A stretch of 46,911 bases of DNA from Ruminococcus sp. UBA7158 (GTDB lineage Bacteria; Bacillota; Clostridia; Oscillospirales; Ruminococcaceae). The stretch spans positions 9,017 to 55,927 of the forward strand of contig DKWG01000014.1 in NCBI GenBank assembly GCA_002491605.1, read 5' to 3'. Positions 24,143 through 31,869 of the stretch are shown here, one piece after another (position 1 is the stretch's first letter; each line of letters begins with the position of its first letter). A program made the translations under genes and the position numbers. The notes under the pieces were generated by a model. The model was not told where the DNA came from. It saw only the letters and a program-made list of their open reading frames with translations, and did no database searches.

Positions 24143-25441
24143 CTATTCATCGTCCCTGTCCTTATCCTTGTCGTTTCTTAAATCCTTATCGTCGGCTTCT
24201 GCTTCCGGCGGCTCTAAGACAGTTATGCGAACCCTGTCGATTTTCTGGTCGTCCGCAGAAATGACGGTAAATATAAACCTCTCAAGCTCAACGGTTTCGT
24301 TTACATTCGGAATATGGTCGGAATTTTCCATGATAAGTCCGCCCAGGGAGGTACAGTCTGTTTCTATCTCATAGTCGTCGGACAGCTCTGCCTTGTCTAA
24401 AAAGTCTCTTATACTCAAGTCGGCGGACGCTTCATATTCGTTGTCGCCCAAGGCTACGAACGATGTGTCCTCCTCGTCGGTTTCGTCATATATTTCGCCG
24501 ACAAGCTCTTCGATTATATCTTCCATTGTAACAATGCCCTGCGTTCCGCCGTACTGGTCGGCAACAACCGCCATATGGCTCTTTGAACGCTGCATGGACT
24601 GCATTATATCGGAAATTGACATACTTCCGTATATGTACAGCGGCTTTTGAATGATCTTGTTGATATCCCTTCCGCCGTTGAGATACATATCAAAGAAGTT
24701 CTTTTCATGAATTATGCCGACAATGCTGTCGATAGTCTTTTCATAAACGGGCAATCTTGAGAAGTGAGATGAAATAAAAACGTCCTTGATGGCTTCAATG
24801 TCATCATCAATTTCAACCGCTGTCAGATTTACACGGGGTATGAGTATTTCGCTGACAGAAATGTCGGAGAACTCAATTGCGCTCTTAACCAAATCGCTTT
24901 CGGATTCGTCAAGCACTCCCTCGTCTTCAATTTCGTCTATCATCAGCTTTAATTCTTCTTCAGTTATGGTAGGCTGGTCATTCCCGCCGCCGCACAATCT
25001 TACAATTAGGTTTTTCAGCTTTACCAAAAGCCAAATCAGCGGTGTGAATACGATAATCAGCGCACGAAGAGGATAAGCTATGAACAAACAAAAGTTTTCA
25101 GGGTATTCCTTGGCAAGATTTTTAGGAAGTATCTCGCCGAAAATGATAACCAAAACGGTCATAACGGCTGTGCTCGCAGCAACATACTGCGCTCCGAGGC
25201 GCTTAGTTATCATTACGGTTGCAGCAGAAGCTGCAGCCAGGTTGACAATGTTGTTGCCGATCAAAATTGCGGTCAACGCCTTGTCATAGTTTTCGGAAAT
25301 TTTAATAGCCATTGCCGCCCTTTTATTGCCGTCTTGGGCTATAGTGCGGAGTCTTGCTTCCTTAGCGGTGGAAAACGCTGTTTCCGACGCCGAAAAAATT
25401 GATGACAGGAGCAAAAGCAGGACTATTATGAAAATATCCAT
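24143..25441 (-). CDS. CNNM/CorC-family membrane protein with CBS domains
   Basis: The 432-residue protein has an N-terminal DUF21/CNNM membrane domain with about four hydrophobic segments (FSASETAFSTA, AILIGNNIVNLAAASAATV, IFGEILPKNLA), then a CBS pair (about 200-325, starting SEILIPRVNLTAVEID), and a C-terminal CorC_HlyC domain (about 345-415). Acidic residues fill the last 15 positions. Family members are implicated in magnesium and cobalt transport; the haemolysin name is historical. AAAGG is about 14 nt before the ATG, longer than usual here. It has its own promoter and terminator. Confidence 0.9.
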   Translation of the reverse strand: MDIFIIVLLLLLSSIFSASETAFSTAKEARLRTIAQDGNKRAAMAIKISENYDKALTAILIGNNIVNLAAASAATVMITKRLGAQYVAASTAVMTVLVIIFGEILPKNLAKEYPENFCLFIAYPLRALIIVFTPLIWLLVKLKNLIVRLCGGGNDQPTITEEELKLMIDEIEDEGVLDESESDLVKSAIEFSDISVSEILIPRVNLTAVEIDDDIEAIKDVFISSHFSRLPVYEKTIDSIVGIIHEKNFFDMYLNGGRDINKIIQKPLYIYGSMSISDIMQSMQRSKSHMAVVADQYGGTQGIVTMEDIIEELVGEIYDETDEEDTSFVALGDNEYEASADLSIRDFLDKAELSDDYEIETDCTSLGGLIMENSDHIPNVNETVELERFIFTVISADDQKIDRVRITVLEPPEAEADDKDLRNDKDKDRDDE

Positions 25442-25487
25442 TAAAGTACATCAAACCTTTCTGCATACATATAAGTATACAATGTTA

Positions 25488-25516
25488 AATATAGCACTAT
25501 TTCAATGACAAGTCAA
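25488..25516 (-). promoter_or_regulatory. Sigma-A promoter of the CNNM/CBS gene
   Basis: Minus strand TTGACT (25511-25516), 17 nt, TATATT (25488-25493). Confidence 0.75.
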
Positions 25517-25641
25517 TAGCTAATATTAAAAGCATCAGTCAGGAAAGAAATCTCATGTTTAAGCACACACTTCTCCCCACAGCTTCAATAAATTTCATTT
25601 CATAAAATCATATACTTTAACAGCAAATTAATCAGAACGTG

Positions 25642-25669
25642 TTGACTTTTCAGCAAATAGTGTTATAAT
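25642..25669 (+). promoter_or_regulatory. Sigma-A promoter of the secreted protein gene
   Basis: TTGACT (25642-25647), 16-nt spacer, TATAAT (25664-25669). It produces a leader of about 110 nt that contains a bulged hairpin. Confidence 0.75.
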
Positions 25670-25784
25670 AAACGCATGGCATTGCCCATATTATTCAGGA
25701 TAATAGGCAGCTGAGCGGCATTTTGCCGATACTATCTGTCTCTATCAAAATATATTAAATTAAATAAGTACGGAGGAAAAACAA

Positions 25785-26438
25785 ATGAAAAAAATTGCAT
25801 CATTCATTATTGCTATGACAATGCTCATGGCACTCGCACTTCCTGCATTCGCTGCAGACACTCACAATGCCTACATCGGTATTGCCGATTCCGACTGGAA
25901 CCCCTCTTCCTTCTCTACTGAGCCTTCCGACTGTGTTATAACAGGCGACGGTCAGTATGTTGTTGAGACCAACGCATTTGCAGGCGCTTCAGGACTTATC
26001 GTTTTCGTAGTTGACATTGTCGGCTTGGTAAACGACTGCCCCGATGCTACCGCTGTTGTTGACAGCATAGAGGTTGACGGCAAGGCTGTTGAGTTCGACG
26101 CATCTAAGGTTGCTGTAGGCAATCTCGAAGAGAACGGAAACCTCAGAATAGAGTTCTACAACGAGTTCGGTCCGACTTCTGCCGATCCTGCACTCGATAA
26201 TGAGTTCTTCTTCATTGACGACACCGTTAAGATCACCTTTACCGTTTCCGGTATCGACGGTGCTGCCGCTCCCGTTGAGGGCAACGCTACCGAGGACAAT
26301 ACCGCTGCTCCAGTTGAGGAAAACAACACCGCATCTTCTAACGAGGATACAACCTCTGCTCCCAGCACCGGTCTTGCAATTGCAATAGTTCCTGCTGTTG
26401 TAGCTCTCGCTGCTGCTGTTGTTTCTAAGAAGAGATAA
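25785..26438 (+). CDS. Secreted protein with a possible C-terminal cell-wall/membrane anchor
   Basis: Family not recognised. The 217-residue protein has a clean signal peptide (MKKIASFIIAMTMLMALALP, cleavage predicted after AFA), a beta-rich acidic domain (about 25-155), a Thr/Glu/Asn/Ala-rich linker (about 157-188), and a tail made of PSTG, a hydrophobic helix and KKR. This tail resembles a sorting signal, but PSTG is not a standard LPxTG, so simple membrane anchoring is equally possible. Cys is nearly absent. GGAGGAAAAACAA leads to the ATG. Codon use is strongly biased, which suggests high expression. It is monocistronic between a strong promoter and a strong terminator. Confidence 0.75.
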   Translation: MKKIASFIIAMTMLMALALPAFAADTHNAYIGIADSDWNPSSFSTEPSDCVITGDGQYVVETNAFAGASGLIVFVVDIVGLVNDCPDATAVVDSIEVDGKAVEFDASKVAVGNLEENGNLRIEFYNEFGPTSADPALDNEFFFIDDTVKITFTVSGIDGAAAPVEGNATEDNTAAPVEENNTASSNEDTTSAPSTGLAIAIVPAVVALAAAVVSKKR

Positions 26439-26495
26439 TCCTTTTATCTGTTGACTTTCACGCAGATTTAAAGTATACTGACTATAAAAGGTATG

Positions 26496-26535
26496 AAGTT
26501 AAGCCATTGACATATGTCTTTGGCTTAACTTTTTC
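26496..26535 (+). terminator. Rho-independent terminator after the secreted protein gene
   Basis: AAGTTAAGCC (26496-26505) pairs perfectly with GGCTTAACTT (26522-26531) and runs into TTTTTC. Confidence 0.85.
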
Positions 26536-26548
26536 TTAAAATTTAATA

Positions 26549-26577
26549 TTGCACAGAACTTAAGCATTTATTAATAT
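26549..26577 (+). promoter_or_regulatory. Promoter of the first GNAT gene
   Basis: TTGCAC (26549-26554), 17 nt, TAATAT (26572-26577), directly after the preceding terminator and about 60 nt before the coding start. Confidence 0.6.
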
Positions 26578-26641
26578 GAGACGCTTTCGCAAGCAGCTTG
26601 ACCGAGTCGTCTCAAATAAACCTTGAAAGGAAACCTATACC

Positions 26642-27052
26642 ATGTCTCATCCAAACAGCATAACCTACAAAAGCACTAAGTCCTTCAGCCCGAGAGACCT
26701 TGAGCGTCTGTTTTTGAGCGTAAATTGGCAGTCGGGAAAATATCCCGACAAGCTTGCAACGGCAATTGAAAACTACAAGACCGTCTTTACAGCATGGGAC
26801 GGCGACAAGCTCATAGGTCTGATAAGTGCCATGGACGACACTGTAATGACAGCATACGTCCACTATCTCTTAGTCGACCCCGAATACCAAAAGCTCGGCG
26901 TCGGTAGAATGCTTGTCGAAATGATAAAAATTCACTATGCAGATTATTTAAAAATCGCACTCATAGCCGAGGCTGACGCCATCCGTTTTTATGAGCGCTG
27001 CGGCTTCGAGCTCTGCGAAACCGCCGATCCGATGTATATATCAAAGCTTTGA
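26642..27052 (+). CDS. GNAT family N-acetyltransferase
   Basis: A 136-residue single-domain acetyltransferase. The acetyl-CoA loop is YQKLGVGRML at about residues 86-95, preceded by the beta-4 strand YVHYLLVDPEY, and the last strand region contains IRFYERCGFELCE. The substrate cannot be read from sequence. AAAGGA lies about 10 nt before the ATG. A second, unrelated-looking GNAT gene starts 54 nt downstream and is probably co-transcribed. Confidence 0.85.
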   Translation: MSHPNSITYKSTKSFSPRDLERLFLSVNWQSGKYPDKLATAIENYKTVFTAWDGDKLIGLISAMDDTVMTAYVHYLLVDPEYQKLGVGRMLVEMIKIHYADYLKIALIAEADAIRFYERCGFELCETADPMYISKL

Positions 27053-27106
27053 GGCGTATAGAGATTAACGCATGAATCCAAAAGAAAGACGTGGGTATAA
27101 AAACAA

Positions 27107-27619
27107 ATGACTGAGCTTTACATCTGCAAGATACCTTCGCTCGAAGAAATTAACACAAAATGGGATTACGAGATTGCTCATAGCGGCGAAGATAAATCAA
27201 ACTGGATAGTCTGGAAGAAAAGAGCTATTAAAAACTATAATCACGGCTATACCATTCCCTACTATGGGATACTTGACGGAGTTATCATATGTGAAGCAAC
27301 TGCTATGATTAACCCCGAGGTCGTTCAAAACAGTGACGGTTTAGTTGACAGTAACACAGTTTATCTGTCTGCTTTCAGAACGATCAGCGAGTTTCAGGGA
27401 AAAGGCTATTTTTCGAAGCTGTTTTATTATATGATTGACGACCTGCGGCAAAAGGGATATAAAAAAGCAACCCTTGGAGTTGAACCTATTGAGGCGAAAA
27501 ACAAAGAGATATATGCCCACTACGGCTTTACCGAATTCATTAAATCAGGCAGGGAATATTATCCTGACGGAACTGTAATTGATGTTGAGTATTTTGGGAT
27601 GATATTAGGGAATCTCTGA
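27107..27619 (+). CDS. GNAT family N-acetyltransferase
   Basis: A 170-residue GNAT protein with the acetyl-CoA motif FQGKGYFSKLF at about residues 103-113 and the late segment NKEIYAHYGFTEF. The N-terminal half (WKKRAIKNYNHGYTIPYYGILDGVIICEATAMINPE) is the substrate side; the substrate is unknown. The ribosome site is weak. The last codons and the stop TGA lie inside the left arm of a palindromic element (27609-27623), so the current C-terminus (LGNL) may have been set by that element. Confidence 0.85.
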   Translation: MTELYICKIPSLEEINTKWDYEIAHSGEDKSNWIVWKKRAIKNYNHGYTIPYYGILDGVIICEATAMINPEVVQNSDGLVDSNTVYLSAFRTISEFQGKGYFSKLFYYMIDDLRQKGYKKATLGVEPIEAKNKEIYAHYGFTEFIKSGREYYPDGTVIDVEYFGMILGNL

Positions 27620-27696
27620 TTAATACGCTTCTAAGGCTTCTCAGCGACGGATTTTCGCCGCCTTGAAGCGAACGCTTCGCTTTAATCAGAGATTCC
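27609..27696. repeat. 88-bp palindromic element with nested stems
   Basis: GGAATCTCTGATTAA at 27609-27623 is perfectly inverted at 27682-27696. Inside it a second stem pairs GCTTC-T-AAGGC with GCCTTGAAGC. The left arm supplies the stop codon of the GNAT gene. It resembles a small non-coding palindromic insertion or REP-like unit; I find no second copy in the window. It may also act as a terminator, though no T-tract follows. Confidence 0.65.
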
Positions 27697-27717
27697 TTAG
27701 AGTGATAAACCAGTGTA

Positions 27718-27746
27718 TTGACTTATTCCGAGGGAATGAGTATAAT
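27718..27746 (+). promoter_or_regulatory. Sigma-A promoter of the GMP synthase gene
   Basis: TTGACT (27718-27723), 17-nt spacer, TATAAT (27741-27746). The spacer holds ATTCC-GAG-GGAAT, a short inverted repeat that could be an operator. I see no purine riboswitch in the leader. Confidence 0.8.
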
Positions 27747-27808
27747 TGGGTTAATAGATATTTCGGTTTTTATAATCAAGGATTTATATAGGAAAGGAAC
27801 GGTATATT

Positions 27809-28786
27809 ATGTCAGAAAAAAGACCCGAAAGCATGGAGAGAATAACAACAAAAGCCCTTGCTGAAGCATTTATCGAGGAGCAGGTAAGTGCCATACGCAA
27901 TCAGGTAGGCGACAAGAAGGTGCTTTTGGCACTGTCAGGCGGCGTTGACTCGTCTGTAGTCGCTGCACTTTTAATCAAGGCAATAGGCAAGCAGCTCGTC
28001 TGCGTTCACGTCAACCACGGACTTTTGAGAAAGGGCGAGCCTGAACAGGTTGTCGAGGTGTTCCGCAATCAGATGGACGCAAACCTTATATATGTCGACG
28101 CAACGGATCGCTTCTTAGACAAGCTTGTCGGCGTTGCAGAGCCTGAGAAAAAGCGCAAAATAATCGGTGCTGAGTTCATAAGAGTATTTGAAGAGGAAGC
28201 AAGAAAGCTTGAGGGCATTGAGTTCTTGGCTCAGGGTACAATTTACCCCGACATTTTGGAGAGCGGACCTGTTAAGGCGCACCACAACGTCGGCGGTCTC
28301 CCCGAGGACTTGCAGTTTGAGCTTTGCGAGCCTATCAAGTTCTTGTTCAAGGACGAGGTAAGAGTAGTCGGAAGCGCATTGGGACTTCCCGATAACATGG
28401 TTTACCGTCAGCCCTTCCCCGGCCCCGGTCTGGGAGTAAGATGTCTCGGTGCTATCACCCGTGACAGACTTGAAGCAGTAAGAGAGTCTGACGCTATTTT
28501 GCGTGAGGAATTTGCTAAGAACGGTCTTGAGGGCAAGGTATGGCAGTACTTTACTATCGTTCCCGACTTTAAGTCGACAGGCGTTAAAAACGACCTCAGA
28601 AGCTATGAGTGGCCGGTTATTATAAGAGCGGTCAATACCCGTGACGCCATGACTGCAACTGTTGAGGATGTACCCTTTGCACTTTTGCAGCATATCACAA
28701 ACAGAATCGTAACCGAGGTTAAGGGAGTTAATAGAGTGCTTTATGATTTGACTCCTAAGCCTACAGGGACTATTGAGTGGGAATAA
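27809..28786 (+). CDS. guaA: GMP synthase ATP-pyrophosphatase subunit (no glutaminase domain)
   Basis: Converts XMP to GMP using ATP and ammonia. The 325 residues cover only the ATP-PPase and dimerisation domains: the PP-loop LALSGGVDSSVV at about 42-53, HVNHGLLRKGE, QGTIYPDILES, HHNVGGLP, FKDEVR, the RQPFPGPGLGVR signature, and the C-terminus LTPKPTGTIEWE. Bacterial GuaA is normally about 510 residues with an N-terminal class I glutaminase. The 190 bases upstream contain no such ORF, so the amidotransferase must be encoded elsewhere, as in the two-subunit archaeal form, or free ammonia is used. AAAGGA lies 10 nt before the ATG. Confidence 0.92.
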   Translation: MSEKRPESMERITTKALAEAFIEEQVSAIRNQVGDKKVLLALSGGVDSSVVAALLIKAIGKQLVCVHVNHGLLRKGEPEQVVEVFRNQMDANLIYVDATDRFLDKLVGVAEPEKKRKIIGAEFIRVFEEEARKLEGIEFLAQGTIYPDILESGPVKAHHNVGGLPEDLQFELCEPIKFLFKDEVRVVGSALGLPDNMVYRQPFPGPGLGVRCLGAITRDRLEAVRESDAILREEFAKNGLEGKVWQYFTIVPDFKSTGVKNDLRSYEWPVIIRAVNTRDAMTATVEDVPFALLQHITNRIVTEVKGVNRVLYDLTPKPTGTIEWE

Positions 28787-28828
28787 ATTTCAAAGCCCCG
28801 TAAACCCGCACCACTAGTTAACTACACC

Positions 28829-29104
28829 ATGTCTTTAATACAGGGCAAGTATAAAATGCTTATTCTCTATACTCTGTCATGGTTTAAGGTCGTTCGTTTC
28901 AATGAACTGAAAAAGTTTATTGACGGTATCTCCTACAAGACGCTCAGCTTCACTCTGAAGGAATTAGAATCAGACGGTCTTGTGCACAGGGAAGAATATC
29001 CACAGATACCGCCGAAAGTCGAGTGCAGCCTGACAGAACGAGGAAAATCCTTGATTCCGATTTTAGAGCAGCTCTGTACCTGGGGAGAAGAACATCGACA
29101 ATAA
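28829..29104 (+). pseudogene. HxlR-family regulator lacking its N-terminus
   Basis: Winged-helix domain of the HxlR family: SLIQGKYKMLILYTL, FNELKKFIDGISYKTLSFTLKELESDGLVHRE, then a wing VECSLTERGKSLIPIL. Full HxlR proteins start about 20 residues earlier with a conserved Cys-Pro. Here the frame stays open upstream through P-L-V-N-Y-T back to the guaA stop codon, without a start codon, and no Shine-Dalgarno precedes the ATG at 28829. The simplest reading is a gene that lost its 5' end when it was joined to the downstream edge of guaA. A functional short regulator is possible but less likely. Confidence 0.7.
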
Positions 29105-29470
29105 GGATGATCATCCGAAAGCTCCGAAGGACTTGGCTTTTCAGCAAAATCGTTTGTAATAATCATGCTTCTTGTGGCAACAAAATTTGTGTTGTCCGTA
29201 TTTAGCAGTTAATCTACGCAATCCCGGCAGTCGGAGCTAATCAGCATATAAAGAATTATTTAAGCTGCGGTTTGCGGACGAGTGGTAATGCTTTTCACCG
29301 GCAAAAAGCCCGTAGTCACGCGAGCTTACGCGTATTAAATCCCTCTGCAGCAACAATATTTGAATATTATAATAGCAAAAGAGCTATCAGATTTTTGAAG
29401 TCTGACAGCTCTTTTTTTCAGGCTCTGCGTCAACAGTTTGGGTAGTACCCTATCAAAAATCGCAAAACTC
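29105..29470. other. 366-bp intergenic region, mostly featureless
   Basis: Follows the HxlR remnant. Only short ORFs are present and none resembles a known protein. It includes a small hairpin ACGCG/CGCGT near 29316-29331 and ends with the bidirectional terminator at 29380-29418. It may be decayed sequence from the same event that truncated the HxlR gene. Confidence 0.5.
29380..29418. terminator. Bidirectional terminator
   Basis: AGAGCT-A-TCAGA (29380-29391) pairs with TCTGA-C-AGCTCT (29401-29412), followed by seven T on the plus strand. On the minus strand TTTTGC follows, so it can also end the glnN transcript, whose stop is about 50 nt away. Confidence 0.85.
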
Positions 29471-31555
29471 TCACACCGCAAACAGCATTTTGCCGTATGT
29501 CGGATAAGGCCAATACTTTTCTCCGACAAGTGTTTCAATCTCATCGGCGACCAATCTCAGCTTTTGCATTGCAGGGATAATGGTATCCTTATAATACTCG
29601 GCAAGCTTTTGATTGTCGTTTTCAGGGCAGGACTGCGTAAGCTCTTCGAGCGAGCGCATTTTCTTATACATATTTGTCGACAGTGCAGTGAGGTTTCTAA
29701 TCATATCGACCTCGAATCCGCATTCAACGTCAGCGATACTCCTTGCGCAGGAAACGGCTTCTGCCATCTTTCTAACATAGGTTGAAACGGCAGGCAGGAT
29801 GTCCTTCTTAGCCATTTCGATCATTGTCAGTGACTCAATTCTTATCATCTTGCAGTAGTTTTCAAGGTTGATAACATATCTTGATTCAAGCTCAGCCCTT
29901 GAATAAACGCCCTGTCTTTCAAACAGCTCGACGTTTTTCTCGTCCAAGAGGTGAGGCAGTGCGTCCGGAGTGGTGGCAAGATTGTGAAGACCCCTTCTTT
30001 CGGCTTCCTCCAGCCACTCCTTGCTGTAGCCGTCGCCGTTGAAAATAATATCCTTATTTTCAATGATAGTTCTTCTTATAAGCTCCGGGATTGCTTCTGA
30101 CAGATTTTCGGCCTCAGACAGTTCTTCATAAAACTCATCCAAAACATCCGCAACGATAGTGTTTATCATCGTTGTGGGAACGGCTATAGACTGGCTCGAG
30201 CCGGGGCTTCTGAACTCAAATTTATTACCTGTAAACGCAAACGGCGATGTGCGGTTGCGGTCGGTGGTATCTCTTAAGAAGTGCGGCAGGACGTTTACTC
30301 CTGTCTCCATATCCGTTTTCTTGTAGCCTAAATATCTTTCTCTCTTAATAATAGAGTTAAGTATTTCGTCCAGCTCGTCGCCTAAGAACATCGAAATAAT
30401 GGCAGGGGGAGCTTCATTTGCGCCCAAGCGATGGTCGTTGCCGGCTGACGCTACAGAAATTCTCAACAAGTCCTGATACTCGTTGACGCCCTTTATAACT
30501 GCGCAAAGGAATAATAAGAACTGCGCATTGTCCTCGGGAGTGCTGCCCGGTTCAAACAGATTGACCCCCTCAGCTGTGCTTAATGACCAGTTGTCGTGCT
30601 TGCCTGAGCCGTTTATGCCTTCAAACGGCTTTTCGTGCATCAGGCACTTAAAGCCATGCCTGTGCGCAACCCTTCTTAAAAGCTCCATTGTGAGCTGATT
30701 GTGGTCTGAGGCTATGTTGGCAGTTGTAAATATCGGTGCAAGCTCATGCTGGGACGGCGCAACCTCGTTGTGCTCGGTCTTTGCCATAACGCCCACACGC
30801 CAAAGCTCTATATCAATATCACGCATGAAGTCCTGCACTCTGGTCTTGAGCATACCATAGTAATGGTCCTCAAGCTCCTGACCCTTCGGCGGCTTAGCAC
30901 CGTATAAGGTTCTGCCTGTATATATAAGGTCCTTTCTTCTTGCGTACATATCTCTGTCGATAAGGAAATACTCCTGCTCGGGTCCGCAGGTTGAGATTAC
31001 TCTCTTAGTCTGATTGCCGAAAAGCTTAAGTATTCTGCAGGCTGAGCGGCTTACAGCCTCCATGGAACGCAAGAGAGGTGTTTTGGTATCGAGTGCTTCT
31101 CCGCTGTATGAACAAAAAGCAGTCGGAATATAAAGCGTCTCATTTTTTATAAACGCATAGGAAGTCGGATCCCAAGCGGTATAGCCTCTTGCTTCGAAGG
31201 TAGCTCTTAATCCGCCGGACGGAAAGCTTGAAGCGTCGGACTCGCCTTTTATAAGCTCCTTGCCCTTAAATTCAAGTATGGGAGAACCACCGTCCGAGCC
31301 GGATAAAAAGCTGTCGTGCTTTTCAGCGGTAACGCCGGTTAAAGGCTGAAACCAGTGGGTATAATGAGTTGCGCCATGCTCAATAGCCCAATCCTTCATA
31401 GCCGCCGCAACCTTATTGGCGATATTTGAATCAAGCGGTTTTCCTGAGTCTATGGTCTTGTGAAGCTCTTCATATGTATCCTGATCGAGCTTTTTCTTCA
31501 TAACGTAGTCGTTGAATACTTCACTTCCGAAAACATCTCTTATATTGTTTGACAT
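29471..31555 (-). CDS. glnN: Type III glutamine synthetase (GlnN)
   Basis: ATP-dependent synthesis of glutamine from glutamate and ammonia. The 694-residue length and sequence mark the GSIII class, found in Bacteroidetes, cyanobacteria and many Clostridia. Landmarks are THYTHWFQPLTG near 63-73, GGLRATFEARGYTAWDPTS, CGPEQEYFLID, KTEHNEVAPSQHELAP, the GSGKHDNWSLS segment and NRTSPFAFTGNKFEFR with the catalytic loop residues. GGAGG lies about 5 nt before the ATG. It is transcribed alone from a consensus promoter. GSIII expression usually responds to nitrogen; I see no recognisable glutamine riboswitch in the leader. Confidence 0.96.
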   Translation of the reverse strand: MSNNIRDVFGSEVFNDYVMKKKLDQDTYEELHKTIDSGKPLDSNIANKVAAAMKDWAIEHGATHYTHWFQPLTGVTAEKHDSFLSGSDGGSPILEFKGKELIKGESDASSFPSGGLRATFEARGYTAWDPTSYAFIKNETLYIPTAFCSYSGEALDTKTPLLRSMEAVSRSACRILKLFGNQTKRVISTCGPEQEYFLIDRDMYARRKDLIYTGRTLYGAKPPKGQELEDHYYGMLKTRVQDFMRDIDIELWRVGVMAKTEHNEVAPSQHELAPIFTTANIASDHNQLTMELLRRVAHRHGFKCLMHEKPFEGINGSGKHDNWSLSTAEGVNLFEPGSTPEDNAQFLLFLCAVIKGVNEYQDLLRISVASAGNDHRLGANEAPPAIISMFLGDELDEILNSIIKRERYLGYKKTDMETGVNVLPHFLRDTTDRNRTSPFAFTGNKFEFRSPGSSQSIAVPTTMINTIVADVLDEFYEELSEAENLSEAIPELIRRTIIENKDIIFNGDGYSKEWLEEAERRGLHNLATTPDALPHLLDEKNVELFERQGVYSRAELESRYVINLENYCKMIRIESLTMIEMAKKDILPAVSTYVRKMAEAVSCARSIADVECGFEVDMIRNLTALSTNMYKKMRSLEELTQSCPENDNQKLAEYYKDTIIPAMQKLRLVADEIETLVGEKYWPYPTYGKMLFAV

Positions 31556-31643
31556 ATGACCTCCGAATGTGTAGAGAATAGCTGATTAAGCCTTACGTTT
31601 AATGCCAATCCGCAATTCCTCATGATTATAAAAATACATATTA

Positions 31644-31672
31644 AGTATATGACATAAAAACGTCTTTGTCAA
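31644..31672 (-). promoter_or_regulatory. Sigma-A promoter of glnN
   Basis: Minus strand TTGACA (31667-31672), 17-nt spacer, TATACT (31644-31649), close to consensus. Confidence 0.8.
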
Positions 31673-31816
31673 TTTGTATATAAAATTGTACTGAATTTTT
31701 CGGTTTTATACAAAACAGACTCTTTTGCTTAAGTGTTTTTTGTGATGACGGCAATAATATATCGCTTATTACCGAAATGTATGATATATGAAAACATCAC
31801 AAAACCCCAAATCCAT

Positions 31817-31851
31817 AAAACAAAGCCACCGAAAAACGATGGCTTTGTTTT
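31817..31851 (-). terminator. Terminator of the ddh-GH95-phosphohexomutase operon
   Basis: AAAACAAAGCCA (31817-31828) pairs with TGGCTTTGTTTT (31840-31851); on the minus strand it runs through TTTT. It lies about 20 nt after the phosphohexomutase stop. Confidence 0.8.
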
Positions 31852-31869
31852 CTTAATAACGGATAGATT

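Larger units (their letters stand above)
25442..25784. other. 343-bp divergent intergenic region
   Basis: Contains the minus-strand promoter of the CNNM/CBS gene at 25488-25516 and the plus-strand promoter of the secreted protein gene at 25642-25669. The 5' leader of the plus transcript carries a hairpin at 25683-25709 (TGCC-CA-TATTAT / ATAATA-GGCA). Between 25520 and 25640 I see nothing. Confidence 0.6.
31556..31869. other. 314-bp intergenic region upstream of glnN
   Basis: Contains the glnN promoter at 31644-31672 and, at its far end, the terminator of the phosphohexomutase operon at 31817-31851. The leader of about 80 nt shows no riboswitch I recognise. Nothing else is seen. Confidence 0.6.

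Noticed and set aside
27747..27808. Possible purine riboswitch upstream of guaA
   Set aside because: Only about 55 nt of leader exist after the predicted start, too short for the three-way junction, and the conserved loop sequences are absent.
31556..31643. Possible glutamine riboswitch in the glnN leader
   Set aside because: The leader is short and I do not see the conserved core of the glnA/downstream-peptide RNA.
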